Source of the DNA: an uncultured Oxalobacter sp.
GTDB taxonomy: Bacteria > Pseudomonadota > Gammaproteobacteria > Burkholderiales > Burkholderiaceae_D
Direction of reading: 5' to 3'
Length of the DNA: 64,000 nt
Assembly: GCA_905202055.1 (NCBI GenBank)
Contig: CAJKQK010000001.1
Location: 1-64,000 of the forward strand
A model generated the notes under the pieces. It searched no databases and was not told the DNA's origin. It was given only the letters and a program-made list of their open reading frames with translations. Both the position numbers and the translations under genes were made by a program. Shown here piece after piece: positions 8,946 through 17,367 of this stretch; position 1 is the stretch's first letter; the number at the start of each line of letters is the position of its first letter.

Positions 8946-9368
8946 ATGAGACGCTCCACGGTACCGGAATTGTCCGATTCCATCACCCGTCACCGGATTG
9001 AAAATACTTCCGTCGCCGGTTTTCCCATTCCGCATACCGATTCGGCCAATACGATGGTCGACCTGAATGCGCAATTGCTGGTCAATCCCTCCGCTTCTTT
9101 CCTGTTTCGCATGAAGGGGGATTCGATGGAGGGGATTGGCATTTATGAGGGAGATACGATTGTCGTCGACCGCTCGATCGATCCGCAGCATAACCATATC
9201 GTGTTGGGAGTGGCCGATCAGGAGTATCTGGTAAGGCGCCTGTACAAGCGTGGACGGACGATGCGTCTGATACCGGAAAATGAAAAATACCGGCCGCTTG
9301 AACTGACGGAAGGGCACGAATTGCAGATATGGGGTGTCGTCACGGCCAGTATCCGCAAACTGATTTGA
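8946..9368 (+). CDS. umuD: UmuD-like SOS mutagenesis protein (S24 family), catalytic Lys replaced by Arg
   Basis: A 140-residue protein aligned without gaps to E. coli UmuD numbering. The cleavage site is Ala24-Gly25 (SVAGFP) and the nucleophile is Ser60 in KGDSM. At position 97 the family general-base lysine is arginine (YLVRRL instead of the usual VKKL or VKRL). UmuD normally cuts itself on the RecA filament to UmuD', which joins UmuC as Pol V. With Arg97, intramolecular cleavage would be expected to be weak or pH-shifted, or to need another partner. The ATG at 8946 has GAGG upstream; a TTG at 8934 is less likely. The LexA box and following umuC support the assignment. Confidence 0.92.
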   Translation: MRRSTVPELSDSITRHRIENTSVAGFPIPHTDSANTMVDLNAQLLVNPSASFLFRMKGDSMEGIGIYEGDTIVVDRSIDPQHNHIVLGVADQEYLVRRLYKRGRTMRLIPENEKYRPLELTEGHELQIWGVVTASIRKLI

Positions 9369-9398
9369 AACCGGGAAAACAGGGTGACTAGAAAGACG

Positions 9399-10661
9399 AT
9401 GGAAAAGAATCTCGCTCTGGTGGACTGCAATAATTTTTTTGTCTCGTGCGAACGGGTTTTCCGCCCCGATCTGGAGGGGAAACCGGTGATTGTCCTGTCC
9501 AGTAATGACGGCTGTGCGATTGCGCGCAGCAATGAAGCGAAAGCGCTGGGCATCCGGATGGGGGAACCCTGGTTCAAGGTGAAGGATTTGCCGAAATACC
9601 GGGACGTCGTCGTGTTTTCGAGCAATTTCCCTCTGTATTCGGATTTGAGCAACCGGGTGAAATCTCTGCTGGCGGAATTTTCTCCCGTTCAGGAAGTGTA
9701 CAGTGTCGATGAATCGTTTCTGGACCTGACCGGTTTTGACGATATCAGGGAGCGGATGGTCACCATCCGGGAAACGGTGGGGAAACGGATCGGCATTCCG
9801 GTGTGCGTGGGGGTCGGGCCGACCAAGACACTGGCGAAACTGGCCAATTTCGTCGCGAAGAAGCATCCACGGTCGAAAGGCGTGTTTCATTACAATGGGT
9901 TGACCGAACAGCAGAAATCGAGTCTGCTGAAGCAGATTCCGATCGATGAAGTCTGGGGCGTCGGCCGTCGCCTGAACCGTTCCCTGATCAGCCGTGGCAT
10001 TGAAACGGTGTACCAGTTGCGGGAAGCGGATATCCGGACGATGCGGGCACGGTACGGGGTGGTCATGGAACGGCTGATTTCCGAACTCAGGGGGATTTCC
10101 TGTATCGATATGGTCGATGTGAGTCCACCCAAAAAACAGATACTCTCCAGCCGTTCATTCGGCGAACGGATAACGGGAATCACTGACCTGGAAAACGCCA
10201 TCGCTTTTCATGTAACCAGGATCGGCAAGCAGCTCCGCAAGCAGCGTTCCATTGCCGGGATGGTGCATGTGTTTCTGATGACTGACCGGTTCAGGGAAGA
10301 CAAGCCTCAATATCATCCTCATGTCAGTTTGCCGCTGATCGATGCGACGAACAGTACGATCGAGATCAACCGGTACGCCATGATGGGGCTGCGCCGGATT
10401 TTCAAACCGGGATACGAATACAGGAAGGCGGGGGCATGCGTCAGTGAATTGTCGCCTGAGTCGGTTTTCAGTCCGGACATGTTCACCGATCCGAAAAGAC
10501 GGAAGATCATGCAGGTCATGGATGAGATCAATGACCGTTTCGGGAATGGCACCTTGCGCCTGTCGCAGGACGATATGATGCACCGGCGCTGGCGTCCGAG
10601 AGTGGACAGGGTTTCCCCGCGATATACGACGTCGTGGGATGAACTGGCGGAATGTCAGTAA
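9399..10661 (+). CDS. umuC: DNA polymerase V catalytic subunit UmuC (Y family)
   Basis: A 420-residue Y-family polymerase for translesion synthesis with UmuD'. Palm motifs are intact: LALVDCNNFFVSCERVFRPD at the start supplies the first catalytic Asp, and YSVDESFLDLTG supplies the Asp-Glu pair. Helix-hairpin-helix and little-finger regions follow, and the UmuC C-terminal tail is present. The ATG at 9399 gives the usual family N-terminus; a GTG at 9384 is possible. It is co-transcribed with umuD from the LexA-controlled promoter 31 bases upstream of the start pair. Confidence 0.95.
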   Translation: MEKNLALVDCNNFFVSCERVFRPDLEGKPVIVLSSNDGCAIARSNEAKALGIRMGEPWFKVKDLPKYRDVVVFSSNFPLYSDLSNRVKSLLAEFSPVQEVYSVDESFLDLTGFDDIRERMVTIRETVGKRIGIPVCVGVGPTKTLAKLANFVAKKHPRSKGVFHYNGLTEQQKSSLLKQIPIDEVWGVGRRLNRSLISRGIETVYQLREADIRTMRARYGVVMERLISELRGISCIDMVDVSPPKKQILSSRSFGERITGITDLENAIAFHVTRIGKQLRKQRSIAGMVHVFLMTDRFREDKPQYHPHVSLPLIDATNSTIEINRYAMMGLRRIFKPGYEYRKAGACVSELSPESVFSPDMFTDPKRRKIMQVMDEINDRFGNGTLRLSQDDMMHRRWRPRVDRVSPRYTTSWDELAECQ

Positions 10662-10815
10662 ATTTCCCGGTTGGCCATGATGAAAAACGTTTCCCTCAGG
10701 ATTTTTCCTGAAAAACCTGCCTTTTTCAGTGGAAATATTGAAAAAATGGTACGGCCAATTAAAATAATGTTGACATTTTTTTTGATTCTGGGAAAATAGC
10801 ATTCATAAAACATAC

Positions 10816-10831
10816 TAATCCCATAGGATTA
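10816..10831. repeat. Inverted repeat abutting the leader-peptide start
   Basis: TAATCC-CATA-GGATTA, a perfect 6-bp inverted repeat ending two bases before the ATG at 10834. It could be an operator or a small RNA hairpin overlapping the AGGA ribosome site. A TTGACA hexamer lies upstream at 10770-10775. Confidence 0.45.
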
Positions 10832-10833
10832 AT

Positions 10834-11019
10834 ATGAAAAAGAAAACAGGAAATATCATGAATCATTCAATCGACAATTTTGATACGTCAGCCGGTGATG
10901 CGAAACGCTCTTTCGCAGGCGAAGCCATATCCGGAAGGTCCCCTTTCCTTTCAGGTGTTTTTCTTTCTTCCGGACAAATGTCCATGTGTTGCCATTCCTT
11001 CTGCTGCTGTTGTTGCTGA
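10834..11019 (+). CDS. Polycysteine leader peptide, probable cysteine attenuator
   Basis: A 61-codon frame (or 53 codons from the ATG at 10858, which also has AGGA upstream) whose last residues are CCHSFCCCCC followed directly by TGA. Seven of the last ten codons are Cys. The codon run 11005-11016 can pair with 11030-11041 just downstream (CTGTTGTTGC against GCAATAACAG, one G-U in the core), and a weak terminator-like stem with T run (AACCTT/AAGGTT) lies at 11060-11091. This is the anatomy of ribosome-stalling attenuation. An organosulfur uptake operon starts 218 bases later. Low Cys-tRNA would stall the ribosome and alter folding. Polycysteine leaders are known in mycobacteria; the role here is inference. 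Confidence 0.7.
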   Translation: MKKKTGNIMNHSIDNFDTSAGDAKRSFAGEAISGRSPFLSGVFLSSGQMSMCCHSFCCCCC

Positions 11020-11059
11020 TTCTCCGATTGCAATAACAGTGCTGTCCTGACCGGTTTGT

Positions 11060-11091
11060 AACCTTACAGCCGCGTCCATTCAAGGTTTTTT
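11060..11091 (+). terminator. Candidate attenuator stem in the leader
   Basis: AACCTT and AAGGTT arms separated by 16 bases, followed by TTTTTC. The stem is weak on its own and is reported because of the preceding cysteine-codon leader. Confidence 0.35.
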
Positions 11092-11237
11092 CTTATCTGT
11101 TCCGTTTCGATGCGGACAGGAAAAAGACCGAATCAGCACCCCGATTTTTTTCAAAAAACTGTAGTGGGCGTTTTTTTGCCCTGACGCCGGATTTTTCCGG
11201 TGACAAATATTTTTAATCCTCGTTTGAAGGAGAGATC

Positions 11238-12020
11238 ATGGGAGCCGTAGCCTATCTGGAACCGGTTTATTCTGCCGCTTTTGCACGGTCGAATATTATC
11301 GAATTGAAAGCGCTTTCCAAAAATTTTGGTGAGCTAAAAGTCCTTGAAAATATCGATTTTGCGATCCGTGAAGGAGAAATATTCGCCATTATCGGAACGT
11401 CGGGATCGGGAAAAAGCACGTTTTTGAATATCATTTCCGGCTTGCTGAAGCAGGATAGCGGCTCTTTCGCGATTTCGGGAAAGGCAAGCGGGCAGTTTGC
11501 CGGCGACAAGCGTATTGCTTACATGTTTCAGGAGGATCGCCTGCTGCCCTGGCGCACGGTCAGGGATAACGTCGCTTTCGGTGTTGAAAACACCCCTCTT
11601 GAAAAACAGGCGAAAAAAGCACGGATTGACGAGGTCATCGATCTGGTCGGCCTGCACGAATTTGCCGATTACTGGCCGCATCAGATATCCGGGGGCATGA
11701 GAAGCCGTGTTGCACTGGCGAGAAGTCTGGTGATCGAACCTGAAGTGCTGCTGATGGATGAGCCTTTTTCAAAGCTGGATGCCCAGACCCGCTCGCAAAT
11801 GCACAGTGAGCTATTGAGGCTTCACAATCTGACCGGCATGACGGTTGTCTTCGTGACGCACGATGTGGAAGAGGCCGCCGTTCTGGCAGACCGGGTTGCC
11901 GTTTTTTCTTCCCGTCCCGGGCGGGTGAAGGAAATTGTCGACGTGACTCTGGATCGTCCGCGATTGCTGACGGATGCCCGCCTCTCGGAACAAATCCGCA
12001 CGCTGAGGAAAAAAATATGA
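11238..12020 (+). CDS. ABC transporter ATPase, sulfonate/taurine/nitrate type
   Basis: A 260-residue ATPase of the SsuB/TauB family. Walker A GTSGSGKST is at residues 53-61, signature SGGM at 151-154, Walker B VLLMDE at 170-175, and the switch His at 208. It energises import of an organosulfur or similar anion across the inner membrane together with the next two genes. GGAGAG precedes the ATG. The protein contains no cysteine, fitting expression under sulfur starvation. It is the first gene of an eight-gene run with start-stop overlaps or short gaps, behind the polycysteine leader. Confidence 0.9.
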   Translation: MGAVAYLEPVYSAAFARSNIIELKALSKNFGELKVLENIDFAIREGEIFAIIGTSGSGKSTFLNIISGLLKQDSGSFAISGKASGQFAGDKRIAYMFQEDRLLPWRTVRDNVAFGVENTPLEKQAKKARIDEVIDLVGLHEFADYWPHQISGGMRSRVALARSLVIEPEVLLMDEPFSKLDAQTRSQMHSELLRLHNLTGMTVVFVTHDVEEAAVLADRVAVFSSRPGRVKEIVDVTLDRPRLLTDARLSEQIRTLRKKI

Positions 12021-12769
12021 AAACCGTTTCTCTTATCGGTCAGCGGCTTTTGCTTGCCGCGATTGTTCTCGCCATATGGGAATTGTCTTCACGGCAGTTG
12101 CAGGCGTTCGTTTTGCCCGGCCCGCTGGCGGTATCCGACGCGTTTGTGTCGCTGGTGAAAACCGATACGTTCTGGACAGACGTTGCCGTGACGGTCAGGA
12201 GAGTATTGCTGGGATTTGTCCTTTCCGCCATCGTCGGCACGGTAATTGGCGTCGTGTTCGGGTCAAGCCGGAGACTGGCTGTTTTTTTCGAACCGGTCAT
12301 TTCGGTACTGAATACGGTGTCGTCGGCGATCTGGGCCGTGTTTGCGATTATCTGGTTCGGCATTTCAGACGCGAGTACGGTGACCGTCGTTTTCATGACG
12401 GCAATGCCCCTGATCCTGACAAATGTCTGGGAAGCGACCAAGACGGTCGATCGCCAGTACGTTGAACTCGCCCGCAGTTTCCGGATGAACACATTCCAGA
12501 TTATCCGGAAGATTTATGTCCCGACCATTTTGCCCGCGTTCTTTTCCGCTTCGCGTCTGGCTTTCGGTTTCGGATGGCGTGTCTCGCTCGTTGCGGAAAC
12601 AATCGGTGCCGGAAGCGGTATCGGTTACCGCCTTCGTCTGGCAGCGGATATGGTCCAGAGCGCACAGGTGTTTGCATGGACGGTGCTGCTGATCGTCTTT
12701 ATGGTGCTGATTGAATCAGGGGTGATCAAGCCGGTGGAAAAGTGGCTTTTCAGATGGAAATTATCTTAA
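12017..12769 (+). CDS. ABC transporter permease, SsuC/TauC type
   Basis: A 250-residue inner-membrane permease of the binding-protein-dependent family, with the EAA-type coupling loop at about residues 148-170 (ELARSFRMN...). It overlaps the ATPase gene by ATGA, so the two are translationally coupled. It forms the import channel for the substrate delivered by the periplasmic protein encoded next. The protein contains no cysteine. The exact substrate (aliphatic sulfonate, taurine or another organosulfur compound) cannot be read from the sequence. Confidence 0.9.
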   Translation: MKTVSLIGQRLLLAAIVLAIWELSSRQLQAFVLPGPLAVSDAFVSLVKTDTFWTDVAVTVRRVLLGFVLSAIVGTVIGVVFGSSRRLAVFFEPVISVLNTVSSAIWAVFAIIWFGISDASTVTVVFMTAMPLILTNVWEATKTVDRQYVELARSFRMNTFQIIRKIYVPTILPAFFSASRLAFGFGWRVSLVAETIGAGSGIGYRLRLAADMVQSAQVFAWTVLLIVFMVLIESGVIKPVEKWLFRWKLS

Positions 12770-12787
12770 AAATTCAGGAGAAACAAA

Positions 12788-13792
12788 ATGCGTAAATGGT
12801 TAGTGGTGTCAGTGCTGGTGATTATTGCCGCGGCGGCGGCCGGGTTTTTCTGGCTGTCGTCGCCGTCAGCACCGGCAAAAGAAAAAGTCCGGGTGGGGTA
12901 CTGGACGAGTGGGGTCAGTCTGGGCTTCGGCACAGTTCTGGAAGAGCAAAAATTTCTTGAAAAGGAAGGTCTGGAAGTCGAGTTTGTCCGTTTCCCGGAT
13001 CTGGCCGCCCAGATTCGCGCTCTGGCATCGGGTTCGATTGACGTCACCTTCGGTTCGCCTCTCTCGGCTATCTATGCGGCTGACGAGGAAGGGGTTCCTG
13101 TCGTGCTGATCGGCGCTTCACAGCCGGCTGACGCGGTGGTGGTCGTACCGGAAGATTCACCGGTCAAAACGCTTGCCGACCTGAAGGGGAAAAAGGTGGG
13201 CGGCACGTATCCGACTGCGGCGGTATCGGTTCTGTTGAATACGATTGCCGATCAGGGATATGGGGTCAGGCCGGAAGATTTTTTGATTGTTGCCGGTAAC
13301 GAATCGAGGCTCGTGCAGTTTCTGGCACAGAAACAGGTGGATGCCAGTGTGCTGAGAACCGTGACGGCCGATCAGGTCGGCAAGGAGCTGAAACTGAAGA
13401 CGATTGCCAGTTTGGGCGATGAATGGAAAAAGATCACCAAAAACGATGCTCCTCCCTATATCGGTACGGTTGCCGCGACGAAAGACTTTGCCGTCAGGAA
13501 TCCGGATGCGGCAGCCAAAGTCATCCGTGGCCTGATCGAAGCGCAGAAATGGGGAAGCGCCAACAAGGATCAGGTCGCGACGATCATGGAGAAAAAGGCC
13601 AACCTGCCTGAGAAAGACGCCCGTGTCTTTGCCAACCGGTGGGACAACATGTACCAGACGGCCTTTGATCCGGTCACGATCAAAACGCTCAAGCTCGAAC
13701 ATGAAGCCTTCAAAAAAGTCGGTGTCATCAAAGGCCCGCTTAACGAAGCCGTTTTTGTCACGGAACCTTACAAGAAAGCGACAGGACAATAA
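12788..13792 (+). CDS. ABC transporter substrate-binding protein, SsuA/NMT1-like
   Basis: A 334-residue periplasmic binding protein with an N-terminal hydrophobic signal or anchor (WLVVSVLVIIAAAAAGFFW). The body matches the SsuA/TauA/NMT1 fold: VRVGYWTSG, SGSIDVTFGSPLSAIYA, then LADLKGKKVGGTYPTAAVS. It captures the substrate for the permease. Good CAGGAG upstream. The protein has no cysteine, so all three transporter components are cysteine-free. NMT1-like relatives also bind thiamine precursors, so pyrimidine uptake is a weaker alternative; the leader favours sulfur. Confidence 0.88.
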   Translation: MRKWLVVSVLVIIAAAAAGFFWLSSPSAPAKEKVRVGYWTSGVSLGFGTVLEEQKFLEKEGLEVEFVRFPDLAAQIRALASGSIDVTFGSPLSAIYAADEEGVPVVLIGASQPADAVVVVPEDSPVKTLADLKGKKVGGTYPTAAVSVLLNTIADQGYGVRPEDFLIVAGNESRLVQFLAQKQVDASVLRTVTADQVGKELKLKTIASLGDEWKKITKNDAPPYIGTVAATKDFAVRNPDAAAKVIRGLIEAQKWGSANKDQVATIMEKKANLPEKDARVFANRWDNMYQTAFDPVTIKTLKLEHEAFKKVGVIKGPLNEAVFVTEPYKKATGQ

Positions 13793-14790
13793 TGAAAGCA
13801 TTGATATTGAATGGACATGGTGGTCTGGAAAATCTGGAACTGGTGCATGACAAGCCGCTTCCTGTCGCCGGTGAAGGGGAAGTGCTGGTCAGGGTGAAAG
13901 CGTCGGCTTTCAATTATCACGATGTATTCACGGTTTCCGGCATGCCGGGCATCAAGGTTCCATTGCCGGTGGTGATCGGGCTGGATATGGCCGGTATTGT
14001 TGAAGAGGATGCAGGTGAATGGAAGAAGGGAGACCGTGTTCTGGTCAATCCCGTCCGTCCCGGCATCGGCCTGATGGGGGAAATGATCGATGGCGGGATG
14101 GCGGAGTTTGCGGTAGCCCGTGCCGACCAGCTGTTGCGCATTCCGGACGCGGTCACTTTTTATCAGGCAGCCGCCTTGCCCGTGGCGTATGGAACGGCCC
14201 ATCGCATGTTCATCACGCACAACACAGTCAAGGCAGGCGATACGGTTCTCATTCTGGGGGCCAGTGGCGGGGTGGGAACGGCGTCGGTTTTGCTGGCGAA
14301 AAAACTGGGTGCCGAGGTGATCGCCTGCGGCGGGAGTGAGGAAAAATGCGACGCGTTGAAAAAACTCGGCGCAGATCATGTCATCAATTACCAGACGACC
14401 GATTTCGTCAAATGGGTTTACGAACGTCTTGGCAAGCCGGAACGTCGTGTTTACAAGGGGGGCGTGGATGTGCTCGTGAATTTCACCGGAGGCGATACCT
14501 GGACGAAATCCCTGAAAGCCGTCAAACGCGGTGGACAGATTCTGGTTTGCGGCGCGACGGCAGGGTACGACCCGAAAGAGGATTTGCGCTACATCTGGAC
14601 ATTCGAGCTGAACATCCGGGGATCGAACAGTTTTTATAACGAGAACCTGACGGATTTGCTCGATATGGTGGCGAAGGGTGAACTTGATCCGTATATCGAC
14701 AGTGTCCTTCCTCTGGAACAGGCGTCAGAGGGACTGGCACAAATCAGGGACCGGAAGGTTATCGGCAAAATTATTGTGGACCCGACATGA
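13792..14790 (+). CDS. MDR-family NAD(P)H-dependent quinone/enoyl reductase
   Basis: A 332-residue medium-chain dehydrogenase/reductase. The N-terminal GroES-like half includes FNYHD near residue 43 and GLDMAGIVEE; the Rossmann half has GASGGVGTAS at 156-165. The cysteine cluster of structural zinc in classical alcohol dehydrogenases is absent, pointing to a quinone oxidoreductase or enoyl-thioester reductase. Its start overlaps the stop of the binding-protein gene by one base. Next to a thioesterase and an acyl-CoA ligase it probably acts on a CoA-linked intermediate of the imported compound. That pathway is inferred. Confidence 0.85.
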   Translation: MKALILNGHGGLENLELVHDKPLPVAGEGEVLVRVKASAFNYHDVFTVSGMPGIKVPLPVVIGLDMAGIVEEDAGEWKKGDRVLVNPVRPGIGLMGEMIDGGMAEFAVARADQLLRIPDAVTFYQAAALPVAYGTAHRMFITHNTVKAGDTVLILGASGGVGTASVLLAKKLGAEVIACGGSEEKCDALKKLGADHVINYQTTDFVKWVYERLGKPERRVYKGGVDVLVNFTGGDTWTKSLKAVKRGGQILVCGATAGYDPKEDLRYIWTFELNIRGSNSFYNENLTDLLDMVAKGELDPYIDSVLPLEQASEGLAQIRDRKVIGKIIVDPT

Positions 14791-15182
14791 TGAAAAATGA
14801 AATCAATGCACTGATCCAATCCCGTCCTTTCCACCAGTGGCTTGGGCTGGAAGTGACTGATGTGGGTGAGGGACACGTGGAAATCACGGCCCGGTGGCGG
14901 CCTGAATGGATCGTCAACCCCGAAGGGAACACCATTCATGGCGGCATACTGGCCTCACTGGTCGATCTTGGCGCGGACTGGGCGCTTTTCTCCCATACCG
15001 GACGCGGGGTTCCGACAATCGATTTGCGCGTCGATTATCACGCCGCTGCGCGAGGGAACCTGCGGGTGGTCGGAACCGTGCTGAAGGCTGGCAGGCGGAT
15101 CTCCTCTGCCGAGGCGAAAGTGTTCGATGAACGCGGAAAACTGGTCGCCTCAGGCAGGGGCGTTTACCAGACGGGGGAATGA
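14787..15182 (+). CDS. PaaI-family hotdog thioesterase
   Basis: A 131-residue hotdog-fold acyl-CoA thioesterase. The motif NTIHGGILASLVDLG around residues 50-64 places the catalytic Asp and substrate helix as in the PaaI/YdiI group. It overlaps the previous gene by ATGA. It would hydrolyse an aromatic or short acyl-CoA made by the ligase encoded two genes on. The product contains no cysteine. Confidence 0.88.
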   Translation: MMKNEINALIQSRPFHQWLGLEVTDVGEGHVEITARWRPEWIVNPEGNTIHGGILASLVDLGADWALFSHTGRGVPTIDLRVDYHAAARGNLRVVGTVLKAGRRISSAEAKVFDERGKLVASGRGVYQTGE

Positions 15183-15940
15183 ACATGTTTTCGCTTGACC
15201 ATCTTGTGATCAATACCCGGTTCAATCTGGAACCTTACCGTGCCTTCTTCAGCACGCTCGGTTTTACGCTGACGCCGAAAAGCCACCACAGTCTGGGTTC
15301 GGTGAATCATCTCATTCTGTTTAAAGACAGTTATCTCGAACTGATCGGCCTTGAAAAAGATGGCCCTGTCCGCAAGGACATTCTGGAGAGCCGGATGGGA
15401 ATTGACGGGTTTGTGTTGAAGATGGATGAAGAAGAGGCTCTTTTGACCGATCTGGAAAAGGCCGGTTTGCGGGCAACCGCTCCGCATCGGTTCAGCCGTG
15501 ACGTGGAAAACGGCGGGAAAGCGGAATTCATTGCCGTGAGGCTGGCACCGGGACAGTTTGCCGAAGGCCGCGTGTATTTTTGCCGACACCTGACCCCTGA
15601 TCTGGTATGGCAGCCGGCTTATATGACACACGCGAATGGCGTGTCGGGAATCGGCAAGCTGACGATTGCCGCAAGTAATCCGGAATCAACGCGGGAAGCT
15701 TACGGACGTCTGGGAAAACTGGCAGGAACCGAACTCGATATTGTCTGCCTGAAAGCGGCCAAAGAGCGGTTCCGGCTCGATAAGGTACAGGCCGACCGCT
15801 TTCTGGCTGTGACGTTCACAGGGGCTGATCTGGACAGGCTGGCGGGGTTCCTTCGCGATGCAAAGCTGTCTTATTTCTTTATTGGAGAAAGTATTCTCGT
15901 CTATCTCAAAGACGGGAGTGTGCTGGAGTTTGAATCATGA
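15179..15940 (+). CDS. VOC-superfamily (glyoxalase-like) protein
   Basis: A 253-residue protein with two vicinal-oxygen-chelate-like halves: MFSLDHLVINTRFNL opens the first and GVSGIGKLTIAASNPES the second. Proteins of this layout (glyoxalase-like domain) act as lyases, dioxygenases or isomerases on small acids, often with a bound metal. His7 in the first strand is a plausible ligand. ATGA overlap with the thioesterase gene. The exact reaction is unknown; it may open or rearrange the imported substrate. Confidence 0.75.
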   Translation: MNMFSLDHLVINTRFNLEPYRAFFSTLGFTLTPKSHHSLGSVNHLILFKDSYLELIGLEKDGPVRKDILESRMGIDGFVLKMDEEEALLTDLEKAGLRATAPHRFSRDVENGGKAEFIAVRLAPGQFAEGRVYFCRHLTPDLVWQPAYMTHANGVSGIGKLTIAASNPESTREAYGRLGKLAGTELDIVCLKAAKERFRLDKVQADRFLAVTFTGADLDRLAGFLRDAKLSYFFIGESILVYLKDGSVLEFES

Positions 15941-17367
15941 ATCTGGGAACGCTTGGAGAAAAAACACAGCCGTCAAAAACGGCATTTGTCAGCCTGGTGG
16001 ACGGCATTGATTATACCTATGCCGATCTGCGGCGGATATCCGATACGGTCGCCGCCGATCTGGCGGACGAATTTGTAAAAGGCACGAAAATCGCGCTGGT
16101 CGGGATCAATTCCGGCGCTTACATGGCGACATTGCTCGGCGTGATGAAAGCGGGAATGGTCGCCGTTCCCGTCAATCCGAAACTGCCGCCATCGCGGATC
16201 AGCGAAATACTGGACGATGCCGGAGCGCAGCTGGTTTTTGCGAACGTGGAACTCAAAACGTCCCTGTCGGTATCGGTGAATGTCAGAGGCTTTTATACGG
16301 CCGGAAACCGATCCTTTGAAACAGTTGTTCCGGAAGACAGGCAGCCGGCGTTGATCCTGTATACGTCGGGCTCGACAGGCAAGCCGAAAGGGGTTGTCCT
16401 CTCTCACCAGAGCCATGTCTGGACGGCTTTTGCGCGTGCGGACATTATGTCGCTGCAGGATGAGGTAACGCTTATTGCCGCCCCGCTTTTTCACATGCAG
16501 GCGCTCGCCCTGGCGTTCTGGGTGCTCGCCTCAGGTGGAAAGGCCGTGATATTGCCACGGTTTTCCACGGCGTCCTATCTCGGCGCGATCGAGACTTACC
16601 GGTGCACTTTCGTCACAGCGGTTCCTCCAATGATCGAGGCGATCTTGCGTGACGACGGCATTCATCTGGCCGATCTTTCTTCCGTGCGGGTCATCCGTCT
16701 CGGATCGGCTCCGGTCTTGCCGGGCCTTTACCAGCGGATCGCCGCGATATTGCCGTATGCGGCCATTCTGGTCGGTTACGGGACGACGGAGTCTGGCCCG
16801 GTCACGTTCGGGGTGCATCCCGGCGGCGTGCCGTTGCCGGCGCTTTCCTATGGTTATCCGCATCCGGAAGTCGATGTGCGACTGAATGCCGATAAGGTTC
16901 TTGAAATCCGGTCTCCGGCACTGATGAACGGCTATCACAACCGGCCGGAAATGTCGCCTTTTACAGAAGACGGTTATTACGTGACGGGCGATGTATTCAG
17001 GCGCGACGACAAGGGCTTTTACGCTTTTGTCGGAAGGGTGGACGACATGTTCGTGTCAGGAGGCGAGAACATTTATCCCGGTGAAGTGGAAACGTTGCTG
17101 GCAACTCATCCGGACGTCGTCAATTCCTGCGTGGTTCCGGTTGATGACGAGATCAAGGGAACGAAACCGGTTGCTTTCGTCATACGTCATGGAAGTGTCT
17201 CGGAAGAAAAACTCAGGCAACACGTGCTGGATCGGGCGGCGCCGCATATCCATCCGCGCAGGGTGTGGTTTCTGGACAGTTTTCCGGTAACCGATACCAA
17301 CAAGATCGACCGCAGGAAATTGATGACGGAAGCGGCAAGGCGGATGAGGGAGAAAGAACATGCATAA
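15937..17367 (+). CDS. Acyl-CoA ligase (AMP-forming, ANL superfamily)
   Basis: A 476-residue adenylate-forming enzyme. The P-loop YTSGSTGKPKG is at residues 142-152, followed by YGTTESGP, DGYYVTGDVFRRDDKGF and VDDMFVSGGENIYPGEVE, and the catalytic lysine in TNKIDRRKLM near the end. It activates a carboxylate with ATP and joins it to CoA. It is slightly short for the family, with a reduced N-terminus. It overlaps the VOC gene by ATGA and the next gene by eight bases. With the thioesterase and reductase it implies a CoA-dependent route for the compound the transporter brings in. Confidence 0.9.
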   Translation: MNLGTLGEKTQPSKTAFVSLVDGIDYTYADLRRISDTVAADLADEFVKGTKIALVGINSGAYMATLLGVMKAGMVAVPVNPKLPPSRISEILDDAGAQLVFANVELKTSLSVSVNVRGFYTAGNRSFETVVPEDRQPALILYTSGSTGKPKGVVLSHQSHVWTAFARADIMSLQDEVTLIAAPLFHMQALALAFWVLASGGKAVILPRFSTASYLGAIETYRCTFVTAVPPMIEAILRDDGIHLADLSSVRVIRLGSAPVLPGLYQRIAAILPYAAILVGYGTTESGPVTFGVHPGGVPLPALSYGYPHPEVDVRLNADKVLEIRSPALMNGYHNRPEMSPFTEDGYYVTGDVFRRDDKGFYAFVGRVDDMFVSGGENIYPGEVETLLATHPDVVNSCVVPVDDEIKGTKPVAFVIRHGSVSEEKLRQHVLDRAAPHIHPRRVWFLDSFPVTDTNKIDRRKLMTEAARRMREKEHA

